A DNA stretch of 64,000 nt from JACCXG01 sp963836735 (GCA_963836735.1 CAWIKP010000022.1:124001-188000); one strand, 5' to 3'. Counted from the first letter of the stretch, positions 1 to 9,459 are shown. Numbers and translations are program-made. Notes: generated from the sequence alone by a model not told the origin.

Positions 1-30
1 CCGGTGGTGAGCAGCCCTTAGCCGCTTGGA

Positions 31-190
31 TCAGCATTCTGTTGTGGCTTGTTTGAACTGATTGCCGATCCAAGCAGCCGGATGTTGCTAAACATCGGCG
101 CGAGCGAAGCGAGCGCTGGCAGGCGGTGGGGGTGGGGCCCCACCGCATTCGCGGGGGTGGGGCCCCGCGAAACAAACTAATGAATGCTGA
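31..190. repeat. TCAGCATT-ended GC-block repeat, copy A
   Basis: The segment begins TCAGCATTCT and ends GAATGCTGA, so its ends are inverted. Inside are a small stem around GATGTT/AACATC, the string GCGAGCGAAGCGAGCGC, and two GGGGTGGGGCCCC blocks. Related copies lie near 8429, 54770 and 58589. No transposase is present, so it looks like a non-autonomous palindromic repeat. No gene was seen in the first 240 bases. Confidence 0.7.
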
Positions 191-241
191 CTTGCGGCTC
201 ACTACTAGCGTGTTCGGGCGCAGCGAGCGAGTTCTCAAGAA

Positions 242-1147
242 ATGTTGGCACTGTTGGCAATCTTGGCAATGTTGGCAATGCCTGCGCAGTCGCAGCCCGC
301 GCAGCGCGAGCAGCTGGCGGCCAAGCTCCGGGCCGATTTGCAGCGGCTCGCGACCGGCGCGCCAGGTGTGGTCGGGATCTCCGTAGTCGACCTCTCGTCC
401 GGGCAGCGATTTGCCGTCAACGAGGGGTTGGTCTTCCCGCAGGGCAGCGCGATCAAGATTCCCATCCTGATCGAGCTCTATCGACGTGTCGACGTCGGCG
501 AGCTGAAGCTGACCGATCGGCTGCCGGTTTCACGTGACAACCAGGTCGGCGGCAGCGGGCTGCTTCAGTACTTCTCCGCTGGTGGATCCGAATTGTCCCT
601 GCACGATCTGGCGGTCGCGATGATCGTGCTGTCCGACAACACGGCGACGAACGTCCTCATCGATCGGCTCGGCATGGCTCGCGTCTCCGGGACGATGGCG
701 GAGCTCGGGGCGCGGGAGACGAAGCTGCAACGGAAGATGATCCGGCCGGAGGAGAGCGCCAAAGGCAACGAGAACCTCTCGACGCCGACGGAAGCCGCCG
801 ACCTGATGGTCCGGATCGCGCGCTGCGAGCTGCCGGTCTCGGCATCCTCCTGCGCCGGCCTCACGTCGATCCTCGAGATCCCGAAGTCGGGCGCGTTCCG
901 CGAGGCGATCCCGGCCTCGGTCCGTGTCGCATGGAAGCCAGGCGGCATCGAAGGGGCGCAGACGGCGTGGGGCCTGGTCAACGTACCCGGGGCGCCGTAT
1001 GCGATCGCGATCATGATCAACTACGGCCCCGACGACCTGGACGCGCCGATGCGCGAAATCTCGTCAGCGGTCTACAAGTACTTCACCCAGGTTGCCCGGA
1101 CCACCCCGTATGGGACGCGAGTGCCCCTCGAGTACATCAAGAAGTGA
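242..1147 (+). CDS. Class A beta-lactamase-like serine hydrolase
   Basis: A 301-residue exported serine hydrolase of the class A beta-lactamase family, expected to act on beta-lactams or a related amide in the periplasm. The active-site S69-A-I-K72 tetrad, the S131-D-N motif and K232-P-G234 (the KTG position) are all present and correctly ordered. A glutamate in the NENLSTP segment (about 178) may play the omega-loop role. The first about 17 residues form the signal peptide (MLALLAILAMLAMPAQS). It is encoded by a 9-base tandem repeat (TTGGCAATC-like) that is also found in non-coding DNA near 36464 and 49591. I see no strong ribosome site before 242. The TonB receptor follows on the same strand. 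Class A membership is clear; the true substrate is not. Confidence 0.85.
   Translation: MLALLAILAMLAMPAQSQPAQREQLAAKLRADLQRLATGAPGVVGISVVDLSSGQRFAVNEGLVFPQGSAIKIPILIELYRRVDVGELKLTDRLPVSRDNQVGGSGLLQYFSAGGSELSLHDLAVAMIVLSDNTATNVLIDRLGMARVSGTMAELGARETKLQRKMIRPEESAKGNENLSTPTEAADLMVRIARCELPVSASSCAGLTSILEIPKSGAFREAIPASVRVAWKPGGIEGAQTAWGLVNVPGAPYAIAIMINYGPDDLDAPMREISSAVYKYFTQVARTTPYGTRVPLEYIKK
243..281 (+). repeat. 9-base tandem repeat coding for a signal peptide
   Basis: Four copies of a TGTTGGCAA/TCTTGGCAA unit run in frame, so each unit encodes x-Leu-Ala. The reverse complement of the unit (ATTGCCAAG) forms the arrays at 36464-36505 and 49591-49690. Confidence 0.8.
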
Positions 1148-1390
1148 CGGCCCGAGCCCCGAGCCTCAGCCCCCAGTCCCTGATCGAAGGCGACTAAAAT
1201 CGACCGTTTCGAATCGAAAAATTCAATCTTTCGAAGATGGGACGACCCCTCCCAGTCTGCAACTCGTCCCAACCTACGCCCTGTCAAAGAGTTAGGCCCG
1301 TCACGCCACGGAGGTGTTTCACGGCGCGGAACGTGCATTTTGCACCTGCCGGCCGTCACTGGCCTCTCGAACAATTCGTCCCAAATCGAT

Positions 1391-1398
1391 GGAGGAGG
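1391..1398 (+). promoter_or_regulatory. Ribosome binding site fixing the TonB receptor start
   Basis: GGAGGAGG lies six bases before ATG 1405. It selects this start over the 56 codons of open frame upstream, which lack a signal peptide. Confidence 0.8.
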
Positions 1399-1404
1399 AT
1401 AGGG

Positions 1405-4400
1405 ATGATCCGCTTGAAGACTATGGCGGCGCGTACAGCCGTCGCCGGCTTGGCCGCGCTCCTGTTGCTGCCGGCCACCGGGATCGCGCAGATGACGCGC
1501 GGCAGCATCGCCGGTACGGCGCGTGACGCCTCCGGGGCGGTCGTGCCCGGCGCGACGGTGACGGTCATCAGCGTCGCGACCAACGCGATGCAGGTCGTGG
1601 TCACCGATGACCAGGGCTTCTATCGCGTCCCGGCGCTCGAGCCGGGTCGATACACGGTCACGACCGAGCTCACCAGCTTCCGGAAGGTGGAGCAGCGCGA
1701 CGTCGACGTGCGCCCTGCGCTCGAGACCCCGCTCGACGTGCGGCTGGAGCCGGCGGGTGTGGGCGAGACGATCCAGGTGACGGCCGACGCCGGCACGGCG
1801 GGACTGAACAAGACCAACCCGACGATCGCGACCAGCATCAACGCGCGGGCCATCGAGGAACTGCCGCTGCCTGGCGGGCGCAACATCAACAACCTGGTCC
1901 TGACGGTTCCCAACGCGATGAGCACGACCGGTCAGGGGACCTACGCGATCAACGGCAACCGTCCCCGCAACAACAACTACATGGTCGATGGATCCGACAA
2001 CAACGACATCTCGGTGACGATCGCGACGTCGCAGATCGTCCCGGAGTCGGTGGCGGAATTCCAGGTCATGCAGAACCCGTACAGCGTGGAGTTCGGGCGC
2101 AACAGCGGCGGCCAGATCAACGTGATCACGAAGTCGGGGAGCAACCGCTTCCGGGGCGACTTCTTCGATTACTACCAGTCGAGCGGCATGAACTCGCGGA
2201 CGAACATCGAGAAGGCCAACAATCTCGTTGATCCGCCCAAGCTCATTCGTCATCAGCTCGGCGGCGATCTCGGCGGCCCGGTGTTCCGCGACAAGCTGTT
2301 CTTCTTCGGCCTGTATCAGCGGGACTCGCAGCGCCCGGCCAACCGCCCGAGCCCGACGACGATCCGGATCCCGACACAGGCCGGCTATGCCGCCCTGCAG
2401 AATGTTCCGCTGCGTGACGGACAGTCGGCGTCGAGCCGGCAGGGCGTGCTGCGGGAGATCTCGTTCCTCCAGGACGTCTACGCGGCCAGTCCCGTGTTCC
2501 GCAACGTGAACAATCAGCTGGTGAACGGCGTGCCGATCGAGACCGGTCAGACCAACGTCTCCATCCTCGACCCGAGCATGTATCACACGTGGCTCGGGCG
2601 TGGCGACTATCGGCCGATCTCGAGCGACAACTTCACCGTGCGCTACTCGCTGAACGACCGGCTCGACGACAACGCGATCAGCTACCTGGGCTTCGGCGAC
2701 CGTTACGCGGGCTACCAGGATCTGGTCGACACGAACCTCGCGCTCAGCAACGCGCACACGTTCTCGTCGAACAAGTTGAACGAGTTCCGGTTCTCGCTGG
2801 TCCGGCGCAACCTGGATTTCCCCGAGAACGATCCGGTGAGCCCGAGCGTCACCATCACGGGCCTCTTCGGTATCGGCGGGGCCAGCAACTTCCCGCAGGG
2901 CCGCATCACCGATGCCTACCAGTTCTCCGACACCGTGACGTGGAGCGCAGCGAAGCACAGCGTGAAGTTCGGCGCCGACGTCCGTCTCAACGACGTCACC
3001 AACAACGCCGCCTTCGACTCGAAGGGCACGTTCACGTTCGACAACCTGCAGGGCTACATGAACAACAACGCCTCGCGGGTCGCGCAGGCGCTACAGACCG
3101 CCAGCTTCCAGGTCCAGCAGTGGCAGTCGTTCTTCTTCGCGCAGGATGATTTCCGCCTCTCGTCCGAGCTGACGCTGAACCTCGGCCTTCGCTACGAGTG
3201 GTCCGACGTTCCCCTCGGGATGTTCGGAACGACCGATCCGCAGGTGGCGGCGGCCATGGTCCCCGGTCCGGCGCAGGCGGACACGAACAACTGGGCGCCG
3301 CGAGTGGGCTTTGCTTACAGCCCGAACACCAGCAACGGGTTCCTCGGCGATGGCAAGACCGTCTTCCGCGGCGGCTGGGGGATCGGCTACGACGTGATCT
3401 TCTACAACCTGCTCACCGTGGCCACCAACCCGAACGTCAACACTCTGATCCAGAACAACATTCTCGATCTGTATCCGAACAAGCTGACGGGCAGCGCCAC
3501 GCCGGTGTTCAACCCGCTGAACGCCTGGACGAACATGCCCGAGAACCTGCAGAACCCGGAGAGCCGCTTCTACAGCCTCACCATGCAGCGTGAGCTCGGC
3601 AAGTACCTCTTCGAGGTCGGGTACTCGGGAAGCCGCGGCGCCAAAGGCATCAACCAGATCATCGTGAACCCGGCGGTCCTGACGCCCGAGCAGGCGGCCA
3701 CGGTCCGCGCCGGTGGAACCATTCCATCGGTGCAGGCCCGTCGCGTGCACCCCGAGCTCGGGGTCCGCACCCTGATTCCCGCGTACGTCGGCCCGTCGGG
3801 GAACGACGTCGAGGCGAAGTCGGAATACAACGCGCTGTTCGTCACCGCCAACCGGCGACTCAGCCGCGGGCTGATGGTGAACTCGTCGTACACCTACAGC
3901 AAGTGGATGAGCAACAACGACGCGTCGCTCGGCGAGGGCGGGACCGGCCAGTCCAGCCAGCGCCCGCAGAGCATGTTCGACTACGAAGCCGAGTGGAGCC
4001 GGTCGCAGTTCGACCGTCCACACCGGCTGGCGGTCAGCTACATCTGGGAGATCCCCGGGCCGCGCACCGGCCTTCTCGGCCAGATCATCGGCGGGTGGCA
4101 GTTGTCGGGTATTACGTCGGGGCAGTCCGGCCAGCCGTTCACGATCACCACGGGCGTCGACTCGAACGGGGACTCGACCGACGCCGGCTTGTCCGATCGG
4201 CCGAACATCAACACCTCGGGTTCGTTCGTGTGGGACAGCGACCACAAGTCGTTCACGAACAACGGCTACTACACCGTGCCGCTGGGTTCGAACAACCTGC
4301 CGCTGCAGAACAGCCTCGGTAACGGCAATGCCCCCCGGAACAGCGAGCGCGGCGCCGCCTTCTGGAACACCGACATGTCGTTGATGAAACGGTTCGATTT

Positions 4401-4563
4401 GCCCGGGACCGTCGTGTTCACCGTTCGTGTCGATGCCTTCAACCTGCTCAACCAGGACAACTACGGCGCGCCGGTGAGCAGCATGTCGAGCACGAGCTTT
4501 GGCCTGAACACGAACAACTTCGGACGCCGGATCATCCAGCTGGGAGGCAAGTTCACGTTCTAA
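1405..4563 (+). CDS. Oar-like TonB-dependent receptor with carboxypeptidase-regulatory domain
   Basis: A 1052-residue outer-membrane beta-barrel protein. The start at 1405 follows a strong GGAGGAGG site and gives a classical signal peptide ending near GIAQ. Next comes a carboxypeptidase-regulatory-like (Ig-fold) domain of about 90 residues containing GSIAGTARDASGAVVPGATV, then a plug domain (LPGGRNINNLVL, then GRNSGGQINVITKSG), and a long barrel rich in N, Y and G ending in aromatic F (GGKFTF). This architecture is typical of the large TonB/Oar receptor expansions of Acidobacteria, which take up glycans or other large substrates. No neighbour reveals the substrate. The frame is fully intact. 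A long palindrome follows directly and may serve as its terminator. Confidence 0.9.
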   Translation: MIRLKTMAARTAVAGLAALLLLPATGIAQMTRGSIAGTARDASGAVVPGATVTVISVATNAMQVVVTDDQGFYRVPALEPGRYTVTTELTSFRKVEQRDVDVRPALETPLDVRLEPAGVGETIQVTADAGTAGLNKTNPTIATSINARAIEELPLPGGRNINNLVLTVPNAMSTTGQGTYAINGNRPRNNNYMVDGSDNNDISVTIATSQIVPESVAEFQVMQNPYSVEFGRNSGGQINVITKSGSNRFRGDFFDYYQSSGMNSRTNIEKANNLVDPPKLIRHQLGGDLGGPVFRDKLFFFGLYQRDSQRPANRPSPTTIRIPTQAGYAALQNVPLRDGQSASSRQGVLREISFLQDVYAASPVFRNVNNQLVNGVPIETGQTNVSILDPSMYHTWLGRGDYRPISSDNFTVRYSLNDRLDDNAISYLGFGDRYAGYQDLVDTNLALSNAHTFSSNKLNEFRFSLVRRNLDFPENDPVSPSVTITGLFGIGGASNFPQGRITDAYQFSDTVTWSAAKHSVKFGADVRLNDVTNNAAFDSKGTFTFDNLQGYMNNNASRVAQALQTASFQVQQWQSFFFAQDDFRLSSELTLNLGLRYEWSDVPLGMFGTTDPQVAAAMVPGPAQADTNNWAPRVGFAYSPNTSNGFLGDGKTVFRGGWGIGYDVIFYNLLTVATNPNVNTLIQNNILDLYPNKLTGSATPVFNPLNAWTNMPENLQNPESRFYSLTMQRELGKYLFEVGYSGSRGAKGINQIIVNPAVLTPEQAATVRAGGTIPSVQARRVHPELGVRTLIPAYVGPSGNDVEAKSEYNALFVTANRRLSRGLMVNSSYTYSKWMSNNDASLGEGGTGQSSQRPQSMFDYEAEWSRSQFDRPHRLAVSYIWEIPGPRTGLLGQIIGGWQLSGITSGQSGQPFTITTGVDSNGDSTDAGLSDRPNINTSGSFVWDSDHKSFTNNGYYTVPLGSNNLPLQNSLGNGNAPRNSERGAAFWNTDMSLMKRFDLPGTVVFTVRVDAFNLLNQDNYGAPVSSMSSTSFGLNTNNFGRRIIQLGGKFTF

Positions 4564-4573
4564 GAGAGCAACT

Positions 4574-4723
4574 GGCAACTCCCAACTTCCAACTCCCAAC
4601 TCCCAAGGGGAGTCGGTCGTACCTTCTGGGCGGAAGTCGCCACAACGAGCTTGTTGTGGCAGTTTTCACCCAGATGGTACGACCCGCTCCCCTTGGGAGT
4701 TGGGAGTTGGAAGTTGGGAGTTG
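4574..4723. repeat. Long tandem-arm palindrome, copy R1
   Basis: The left arm is several CAACTCCCAA/CAACTTCCAA units and the right arm is their reverse complement (TTGGGAGTTGGGAGTTGG). Between them is a second inverted repeat (GGTCGTACC...GGTACGACC) with inner CACAACGAGC/GCTTGTTGTG pairing. It lies between convergent genes, so it may act as a bidirectional terminator. Confidence 0.85.
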
Positions 4724-4729
4724 TTTTCG

Positions 4730-5383
4730 TTAGGCATGCCTAGACTGGTGCACGCCGAATGACACCGCGTCGGGCAGACGGATTTGCGGGATCCTGAGGA
4801 CGACGCCGGGCCCCCAGTGGCGGACGCAGGCTGCCAGTGACAGATAGACCCCCACCTGGAGACCCCACACGGCAGCCAGGGCCACGCCGGACGTCGTCAG
4901 CAGCGACTGCACACCCACGCCGCACATCCACGCCGTCAGCAGGGTGAGCGCGGCCTGTAGAACGACAAGGAGCGAAGCATCCATCCCGGCCGCCTTCAGC
5001 GCGTCGCGCGTGGGCATGTGCGCCTGGACCCTGGCGATCCTGGCGTCGATCCACGCCCCGGCCGATGCGCGGGCATCCTCGAGCGTGATCAGCCAATCGG
5101 GATCGTCCGTCCGGGCGATCGCTCGCAGGACGGGAATCGGGTCCAGCGCAATCGGCAACTGCGGGGACAGCTCGTCCACGGTTTGATCGGGGTCGAGGTC
5201 AACAGCCGAGGCATACGCCCGCACATACCCCCTGGCGTACAGGCCGCCGGGAAGTTCGGAGAACCGTCCTTCGTCGAGGATGCGCAGCATGCACGGGCTC
5301 AGCCGCGTGCGATCGCGAATATCGCTGAGTGAGAGGCCGCGCCTGAGCCGGGCGCGAAGAAGCGGATTCTGGTGATTCTGCAC
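4730..5383 (-). CDS. RodZ-like helix-turn-helix membrane protein
   Basis: A 217-residue protein. Residues about 5-75 form an HTH_25-type helix-turn-helix: LSLSDIRDRTRLS, then LPGGLYARGYVRAYA, the signature shared with RodZ and related cell-shape proteins. After a linker there are two or three hydrophobic segments (about 140-195, LLVVLQAALTLL and GLQVGVYLSLAACV), so it should be membrane-bound with a cytoplasmic N-terminus. The RodZ periplasmic domain is absent, which makes it a RodZ-like HTH protein rather than RodZ itself. The start is GTG at 5383 with GAAGGG just upstream. No operon partner is seen. Confidence 0.65.
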   Translation of the reverse strand: MQNHQNPLLRARLRRGLSLSDIRDRTRLSPCMLRILDEGRFSELPGGLYARGYVRAYASAVDLDPDQTVDELSPQLPIALDPIPVLRAIARTDDPDWLITLEDARASAGAWIDARIARVQAHMPTRDALKAAGMDASLLVVLQAALTLLTAWMCGVGVQSLLTTSGVALAAVWGLQVGVYLSLAACVRHWGPGVVLRIPQIRLPDAVSFGVHQSRHA

Positions 5384-5454
5384 GATTACACCCTTCCACG
5401 GGTGTATCGGCTCCAGGGTGACAGCCGATTACTCAGCCGTCGGGGGGAACACGT

Positions 5455-5522
5455 CTAAAGACCCGACCCTACAAACCCGGGACTCGGCTTGCCCGCCGTA
5501 GCGCGAAGCGCGAAGGTGGGGG
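5455..5522. repeat. Short dispersed repeats (TCTAAAGACCCGACCC and GCGCGAAGCGCGAAGG)
   Basis: TCTAAAGACCCGACCCTACA recurs at 24489, where it forms a complete hairpin. GTAGCGCGAAGCGCGAAGGTGGG recurs, inverted, at 31838-31870 and, altered, near 25280. All are intergenic. Confidence 0.55.
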
Positions 5523-5523
5523 C

Positions 5524-5841
5524 TCAGCAGATGACGGCCGTGCCGCTGCAGCTCACCATCAGCATCCCATTCGCCTGACCGAGCACTTCGTAGTCGAGGT
5601 CGATGCCGATGATCGCGTTCGCGCCCATCTGTTCGGCGCGCTTCTGCATTTCCGACAGGGCCGCCTCGCGCGCCTCGGCGAGCGCCTTTTCATAGGTCCC
5701 CGAGCGGCCGCCGACGACGTCGCGAACGGCCGCGAACATGTCGCGAAAGACGTTGGCGCCGATGATGGCTTCGCCCGTGACGATGCCGAGGTAGCGGCTG
5801 ACGGGTTTCCCATCGAGAGCGGTGGTGGTGCTCATGAGCAT
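5524..5841 (-). CDS. YbjQ/UPF0145 family protein
   Basis: A 105-residue protein matching the YbjQ (UPF0145, putative heavy-metal-binding) family across its whole length. It has YLGIVTGEAIIGANVFRD near the start, a central DVVGGRSGTYEKAL, the helix EAREAALSEMQKRAEQMGANAIIGIDLDYEVLG, and a short C-terminal strand with one cysteine in each of MVSCSG and AVIC. Family members form pentameric rings and their role is not established. Two ATG codons (5841, 5835) are possible starts. It stands alone between a repeat and the ADOP permease. Confidence 0.85.
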   Translation of the reverse strand: MLMSTTTALDGKPVSRYLGIVTGEAIIGANVFRDMFAAVRDVVGGRSGTYEKALAEAREAALSEMQKRAEQMGANAIIGIDLDYEVLGQANGMLMVSCSGTAVIC

Positions 5842-5901
5842 GGGATCTACTACGCGGGCCGTGACGCAAAGTTTCTCGAGCGACGAGAGTGGCCTCTTCT
5901 G

Positions 5902-8365
5902 TCACTCCGTGCGCAACGCGACGACCGGGTCCGCGTCCGCGGCGCGGCGGGCAGGCAGATAGCTCGCCGCCAGCGCGACCGCGGCGAACACGGCCGCCAT
6001 GCCGGCAAACGTCGGCACGTCGAGCGGGCTGACGCCGAACAGCCAGTTCTGCATCAGCCGGGTCGTTGCCGCGGCCAGCGCCAGCCCCACACCGATCCCG
6101 ATCGCGCCGAGCCTCACGCCTTCTCCGATCATCAGGCGCAGCACGTCGCCGCGGGCAGCGCCGAGCGCGATGCGGATGCCGATCTCGCGAGTGCGGCGGC
6201 CGGCTGAAAAGGCCATGATGCCGTAGAGCCCGGCGGCCGCGAGGAGCAGGCCGATCCCGCCGAGCGCGGCGGTCACGATCGCGCCGGCCTGCTGCGGCAG
6301 CAAGACGATCGACGTGGCCTGCTGCAAGGTGACGATACGGGGCGGCGGGAGATTGCGATCGATCGAGAGAACCGCTTGACGGAGATCGCCGGCGAACCGA
6401 TCGGAAACCCGGGGCCCCTGGACGTTGCTCGGGGCGACCCTGAGGGAAGTTGAAGGGTCGTCTTGACGATGAGCGTCGGCGCCGGATGCCAGATCTGCGC
6501 GAGCGGAAAATATGCGAACGGTGGTGTCGATTCGAGGAGCGTCGCGTATTTTGCGTCGCGCGCGACGCCGATGACGGTCGTGATCGCGTCCGCGGAATCT
6601 GAAGGTTCGGCCGACGGCGCTACTGCCGGGCGCGAGGCGGCGGGCGAGCGTCTCGTTCACGATCGCGACGCGTGGCGTAGCAGTACCGGTCGACTCGTCG
6701 AACGGACGGCCCTCGACCACCGGGATCCCCACCGTCGCGAAGTAGCGTCCGTCTACTGGCGTGTAGTGGATCGCGAGATCGCGGCCGTCGATCGTCACGT
6801 TGTCGATTGAACTGCCGCCCATCAACGGCAGCCGGCCTGCGTAGGACACGGCTGCGACCGTGTCCAGTGCCTGCACCCGCTCGCGGAGCGTGCGGAAGAA
6901 CGCCCGGGCACGGGCCTCGTCGTAGCCCCACGACTCGGAGTCGAGGGTTGCGGTGACGACGTTGGTCGTCTCGAACCCGGGATCGATCCGGCGTCCCTGT
7001 CCCAGTGCGCGGACGAACAGGCCTGCCGCGACGAGCAGCACCAGCGACAGCGAGACCTGCGCGACGATCATGCCGCGGCCGAGGCGCGACTGGCGCACAC
7101 CGGTCCCGAGCGAGTCGGTGCGAAGCCGCGCGGTCATGTCGCGCCGCGCGACGCTGAGCGCCGGCGCGAGCCCGAACGCGAGGCCGGTCGAGCAGCGACA
7201 CGCCGAGCGCGAACGCGAACACCCGCCAGTCCGGCGACAGCTCCAGCGAAATCGGAAGATTGGCGGGCAGCGGGATCTGCTCGAGGGCCGCGGTAGCGCC
7301 GGTTGAGACGAGGAACCCGCCACCGGCACCGATGGCGAAGAGCGTCAGGATCTCGGTCAGCAGCTGTCGCAGGAGCCGGGCGCGCCCGGCGCCGAGCGCG
7401 GCGCGCACCGCCATTTCACGTCGTCGGGCGGTGTACCTGGCGGACAGCATGGCCGCGACGTTGACACCGGCAATCAACAGCACGAGGGCGGCGGCGCCGA
7501 GCAGAACGCTGAAGAAGCCGAGCAGCGGTCCTTTCTCCCCGCCGGGGAATCCGGTCAGCGGCGTGACGCTCACCGCACGGATCGCTCGCGGCGTATCGGC
7601 CTCCCCCGACTCCACGAATCGCGCATCGGCGAGCCCCGACAACTCCGCACGCACGGCGCTGCTGTCGACGCCGGGGCGCAGGCGGCCGAACAGCCACAGC
7701 CACGACGCGCTGGTCAGGTTCGAGCGCGGTCGCAGCACGGGTTGCATTGCGAGCGGCGCCCATGCGTCCACCTGAATCCCGGTGTAGACGCCGCGAAACG
7801 CGGGTGGGGCGACGCCGACGATCGTGAACGGAGTTCCGTTGACGAGGACGCCGCTGCCGATCGCGTCCGGCGCCGCGTTCAGCCGGGCCGACCAGAACGC
7901 ATGCGAAACGACGATCACGGGATGCGCTCCGGGCGTGCGGTCCTCCTCGGCGGCGAAGAACCTGCCGGCGGCGGGCCGCACGCCGAGCAGGTCGAAGTAG
8001 TTGCCGCTCACCAGGTTGCCGTAGACGGTCGCATTCTGGCCCGCCGCGGAGATGGTCAGCGAGACCCGGCCCCAGGCCGCCGCGCCGTCAACTGTCCGCG
8101 TCCGATCGCGAAGGTAGCTGTAGAAGCTGTAGGAGCCCTGCTCGACCTCGGTCGCGTCAGGCCGCGCCGGTCGGATCGTGACCAGCCGATCCGGTCGAGC
8201 GACGCCTGGCACCGGACGAAGGACGACCGCGTTCATGGCGCTGAAGATCGTGGTGACGGCACCGCTGCCGAGCGCGATGACGAAGACGATCGCCACGCTG
8301 AAGATCGGGCTCTTGCGGAGCATCCGGCCGGCGAAGCGCAGGTCGGTCAGGACGATGGAAGTCAT
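5902..8365 (-). CDS. ADOP-type ABC permease (MacB/FtsX-like), frame interrupted
   Basis: An about 820-residue permease of the MacB_PCD-FtsX-MacB_PCD-FtsX type, expected in the inner membrane. It begins MTSIVLTDLRFAGRMLRKSP followed by a membrane anchor. The two FtsX cores are recognisable by ARYTARRREMAVRAALGAGR and AGRRTREIGIRIALGAARGD, and the end PARRAADADPVVALRTE is typical. The reading frame changes three times: near 7190 (one extra base), near 6588 and near 6460. Both flanking sequences stay well conserved, so assembly indels are as likely as a pseudogene. No ATPase gene is adjacent, as usual for this family. Confidence 0.8.
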
Positions 8366-8428
8366 TTAGCGAACAGACGTGAGCGGGCGACGTTTGTTCC
8401 CGCAGTGGGGGTGGCTCGCACGACTCAA

Positions 8429-8483
8429 TCAGCATTTATTGGTTTGCGCGCCGGGGCCCCGCGAAACAAACCAATAATGCTGA
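8429..8483. repeat. TCAGCATT-ended palindrome, short copy B
   Basis: A compact hairpin in which TCAGCATTTATTGGTTTG pairs with AAACAAACCAATAATGCTGA across a GCGCGCCGGGGCCCCGCG core. It is a minimal version of the element at 31-190. Tandem CGAACCTG units follow at 8512-8536. Confidence 0.75.
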
Positions 8484-8538
8484 CAATCGTCCCCTAACCA
8501 TCCGATTGTCCCGAACCTGCGAACCTGCGAACCCGCGA

Positions 8539-9318
8539 CTACCAGTTCTTGATCCGAATATTCCGATACTCGATCTTCATCGGCGGCCCGACATGCACCT
8601 GCATGCCGATCAGGCCGTCTGCCGGGCGATTCGGGGCGTCGTCGTCGACGACGACGCACATGAGGTGGCCGTTCAGGATGTGGGTGAGGGTGTTGCCGCG
8701 GACGAGGATGTGGACGGCGTTCCAGTCGTCGGTGATCTGCTTGGCCAGTTCAGCGCCGTCGGCGAACGTCGACACCAGCTCGGGGACGCGGCCGCCGACG
8801 ACGCGTGTGAGCTGGCCGCGGAGCGCGAGGAAGAGGCGGCCCTTTTCTTCGTAGTTGTTGCCGGAATACTGCTTCCGCCCGTCGATGTCGAACTGATAGC
8901 CCTTCATCGCGAATTTGTTCGCGGGGGTGACGGGATCGGGAACCTGGGCGCTGCGATAGTTGATGCCGCTGTTGCCGCCGGCGGTGATCCGGTAGTCGAG
9001 CTTCAGGTCGAAATCTTTCGGGCGGCCGCCGCGCCAGATGATGAAGGTGTTGCTCTTGATGACGGTCTCCGGCGTGATCTCACCGACCAGCGTGCCGTTG
9101 TCAACGCGCCAGTAGGCCGGGTTTCCTTCCCATCCGGTCAGCGTCTTGCCGTCGAAGATCGCCTGAAAACCAGGCTCGTCACCGTCCGCCGGAGCGGGAC
9201 GATCGCTCTGCTTCGGCGCATACGGCGCGGCCGGCTGCTGGAGTGCACGTGGGGCACCCCCCAGCGCCAGCAGCGCGACGCTGCACGCGACCATCGATGC
9301 GCGCCTTGAAAGCGGCAC
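8539..9318 (-). CDS. DUF1080 (3-keto-disaccharide hydrolase) family protein, copy 1
   Basis: A secreted concanavalin-like beta-sandwich protein of the DUF1080 family, members of which cleave 3-keto-glycosides. Family signatures are FQAIFDGKTLTGWEG, YWRVDNGTLVGE, a DFDLKLDYRI strand, GGNSGINYRS, GYQFDI and the terminal IEYRNIRIKNW. A signal peptide (SMVACSVALLALGG) is present. The GTG at 9318 follows GAGGGG four bases upstream; ATG 9351 and ATG 9294 are alternatives. The gene diverges from the CoA-transferase. It most resembles copy 4 (48803), which shares the ITPETVIKSNTFIIWRG-type block. Confidence 0.85.
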   Translation of the reverse strand: MPLSRRASMVACSVALLALGGAPRALQQPAAPYAPKQSDRPAPADGDEPGFQAIFDGKTLTGWEGNPAYWRVDNGTLVGEITPETVIKSNTFIIWRGGRPKDFDLKLDYRITAGGNSGINYRSAQVPDPVTPANKFAMKGYQFDIDGRKQYSGNNYEEKGRLFLALRGQLTRVVGGRVPELVSTFADGAELAKQITDDWNAVHILVRGNTLTHILNGHLMCVVVDDDAPNRPADGLIGMQVHVGPPMKIEYRNIRIKNW

Positions 9319-9459
9319 TCGCCCCTCTACCCTGTGAAGCAAATGAAACATCTCCTGGCTCAGGTCGAGGCGCATTCTATATGCACAACGGTCCGCCCTT
9401 ATCTCAGCCGTGCAGCAGTCCGTCGGCACGCACCGCCCGGCTGTTGATACATTTTCCGC

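Noticed and set aside
31..190. Structured RNA gene such as a tRNA or 6S RNA
   Set aside because: The pairing is palindromic and repeated at several loci; no tRNA arms or conserved loops are seen.
1072..2958. 628-codon open frame opposite the TonB receptor
   Set aside because: It is the antisense shadow of a high-GC gene; its product is Arg/Val/His-rich with no domain.
3091..4599. 502-codon open frame on the minus strand
   Set aside because: Also antisense to the receptor, which has a ribosome site, signal peptide and family motifs.
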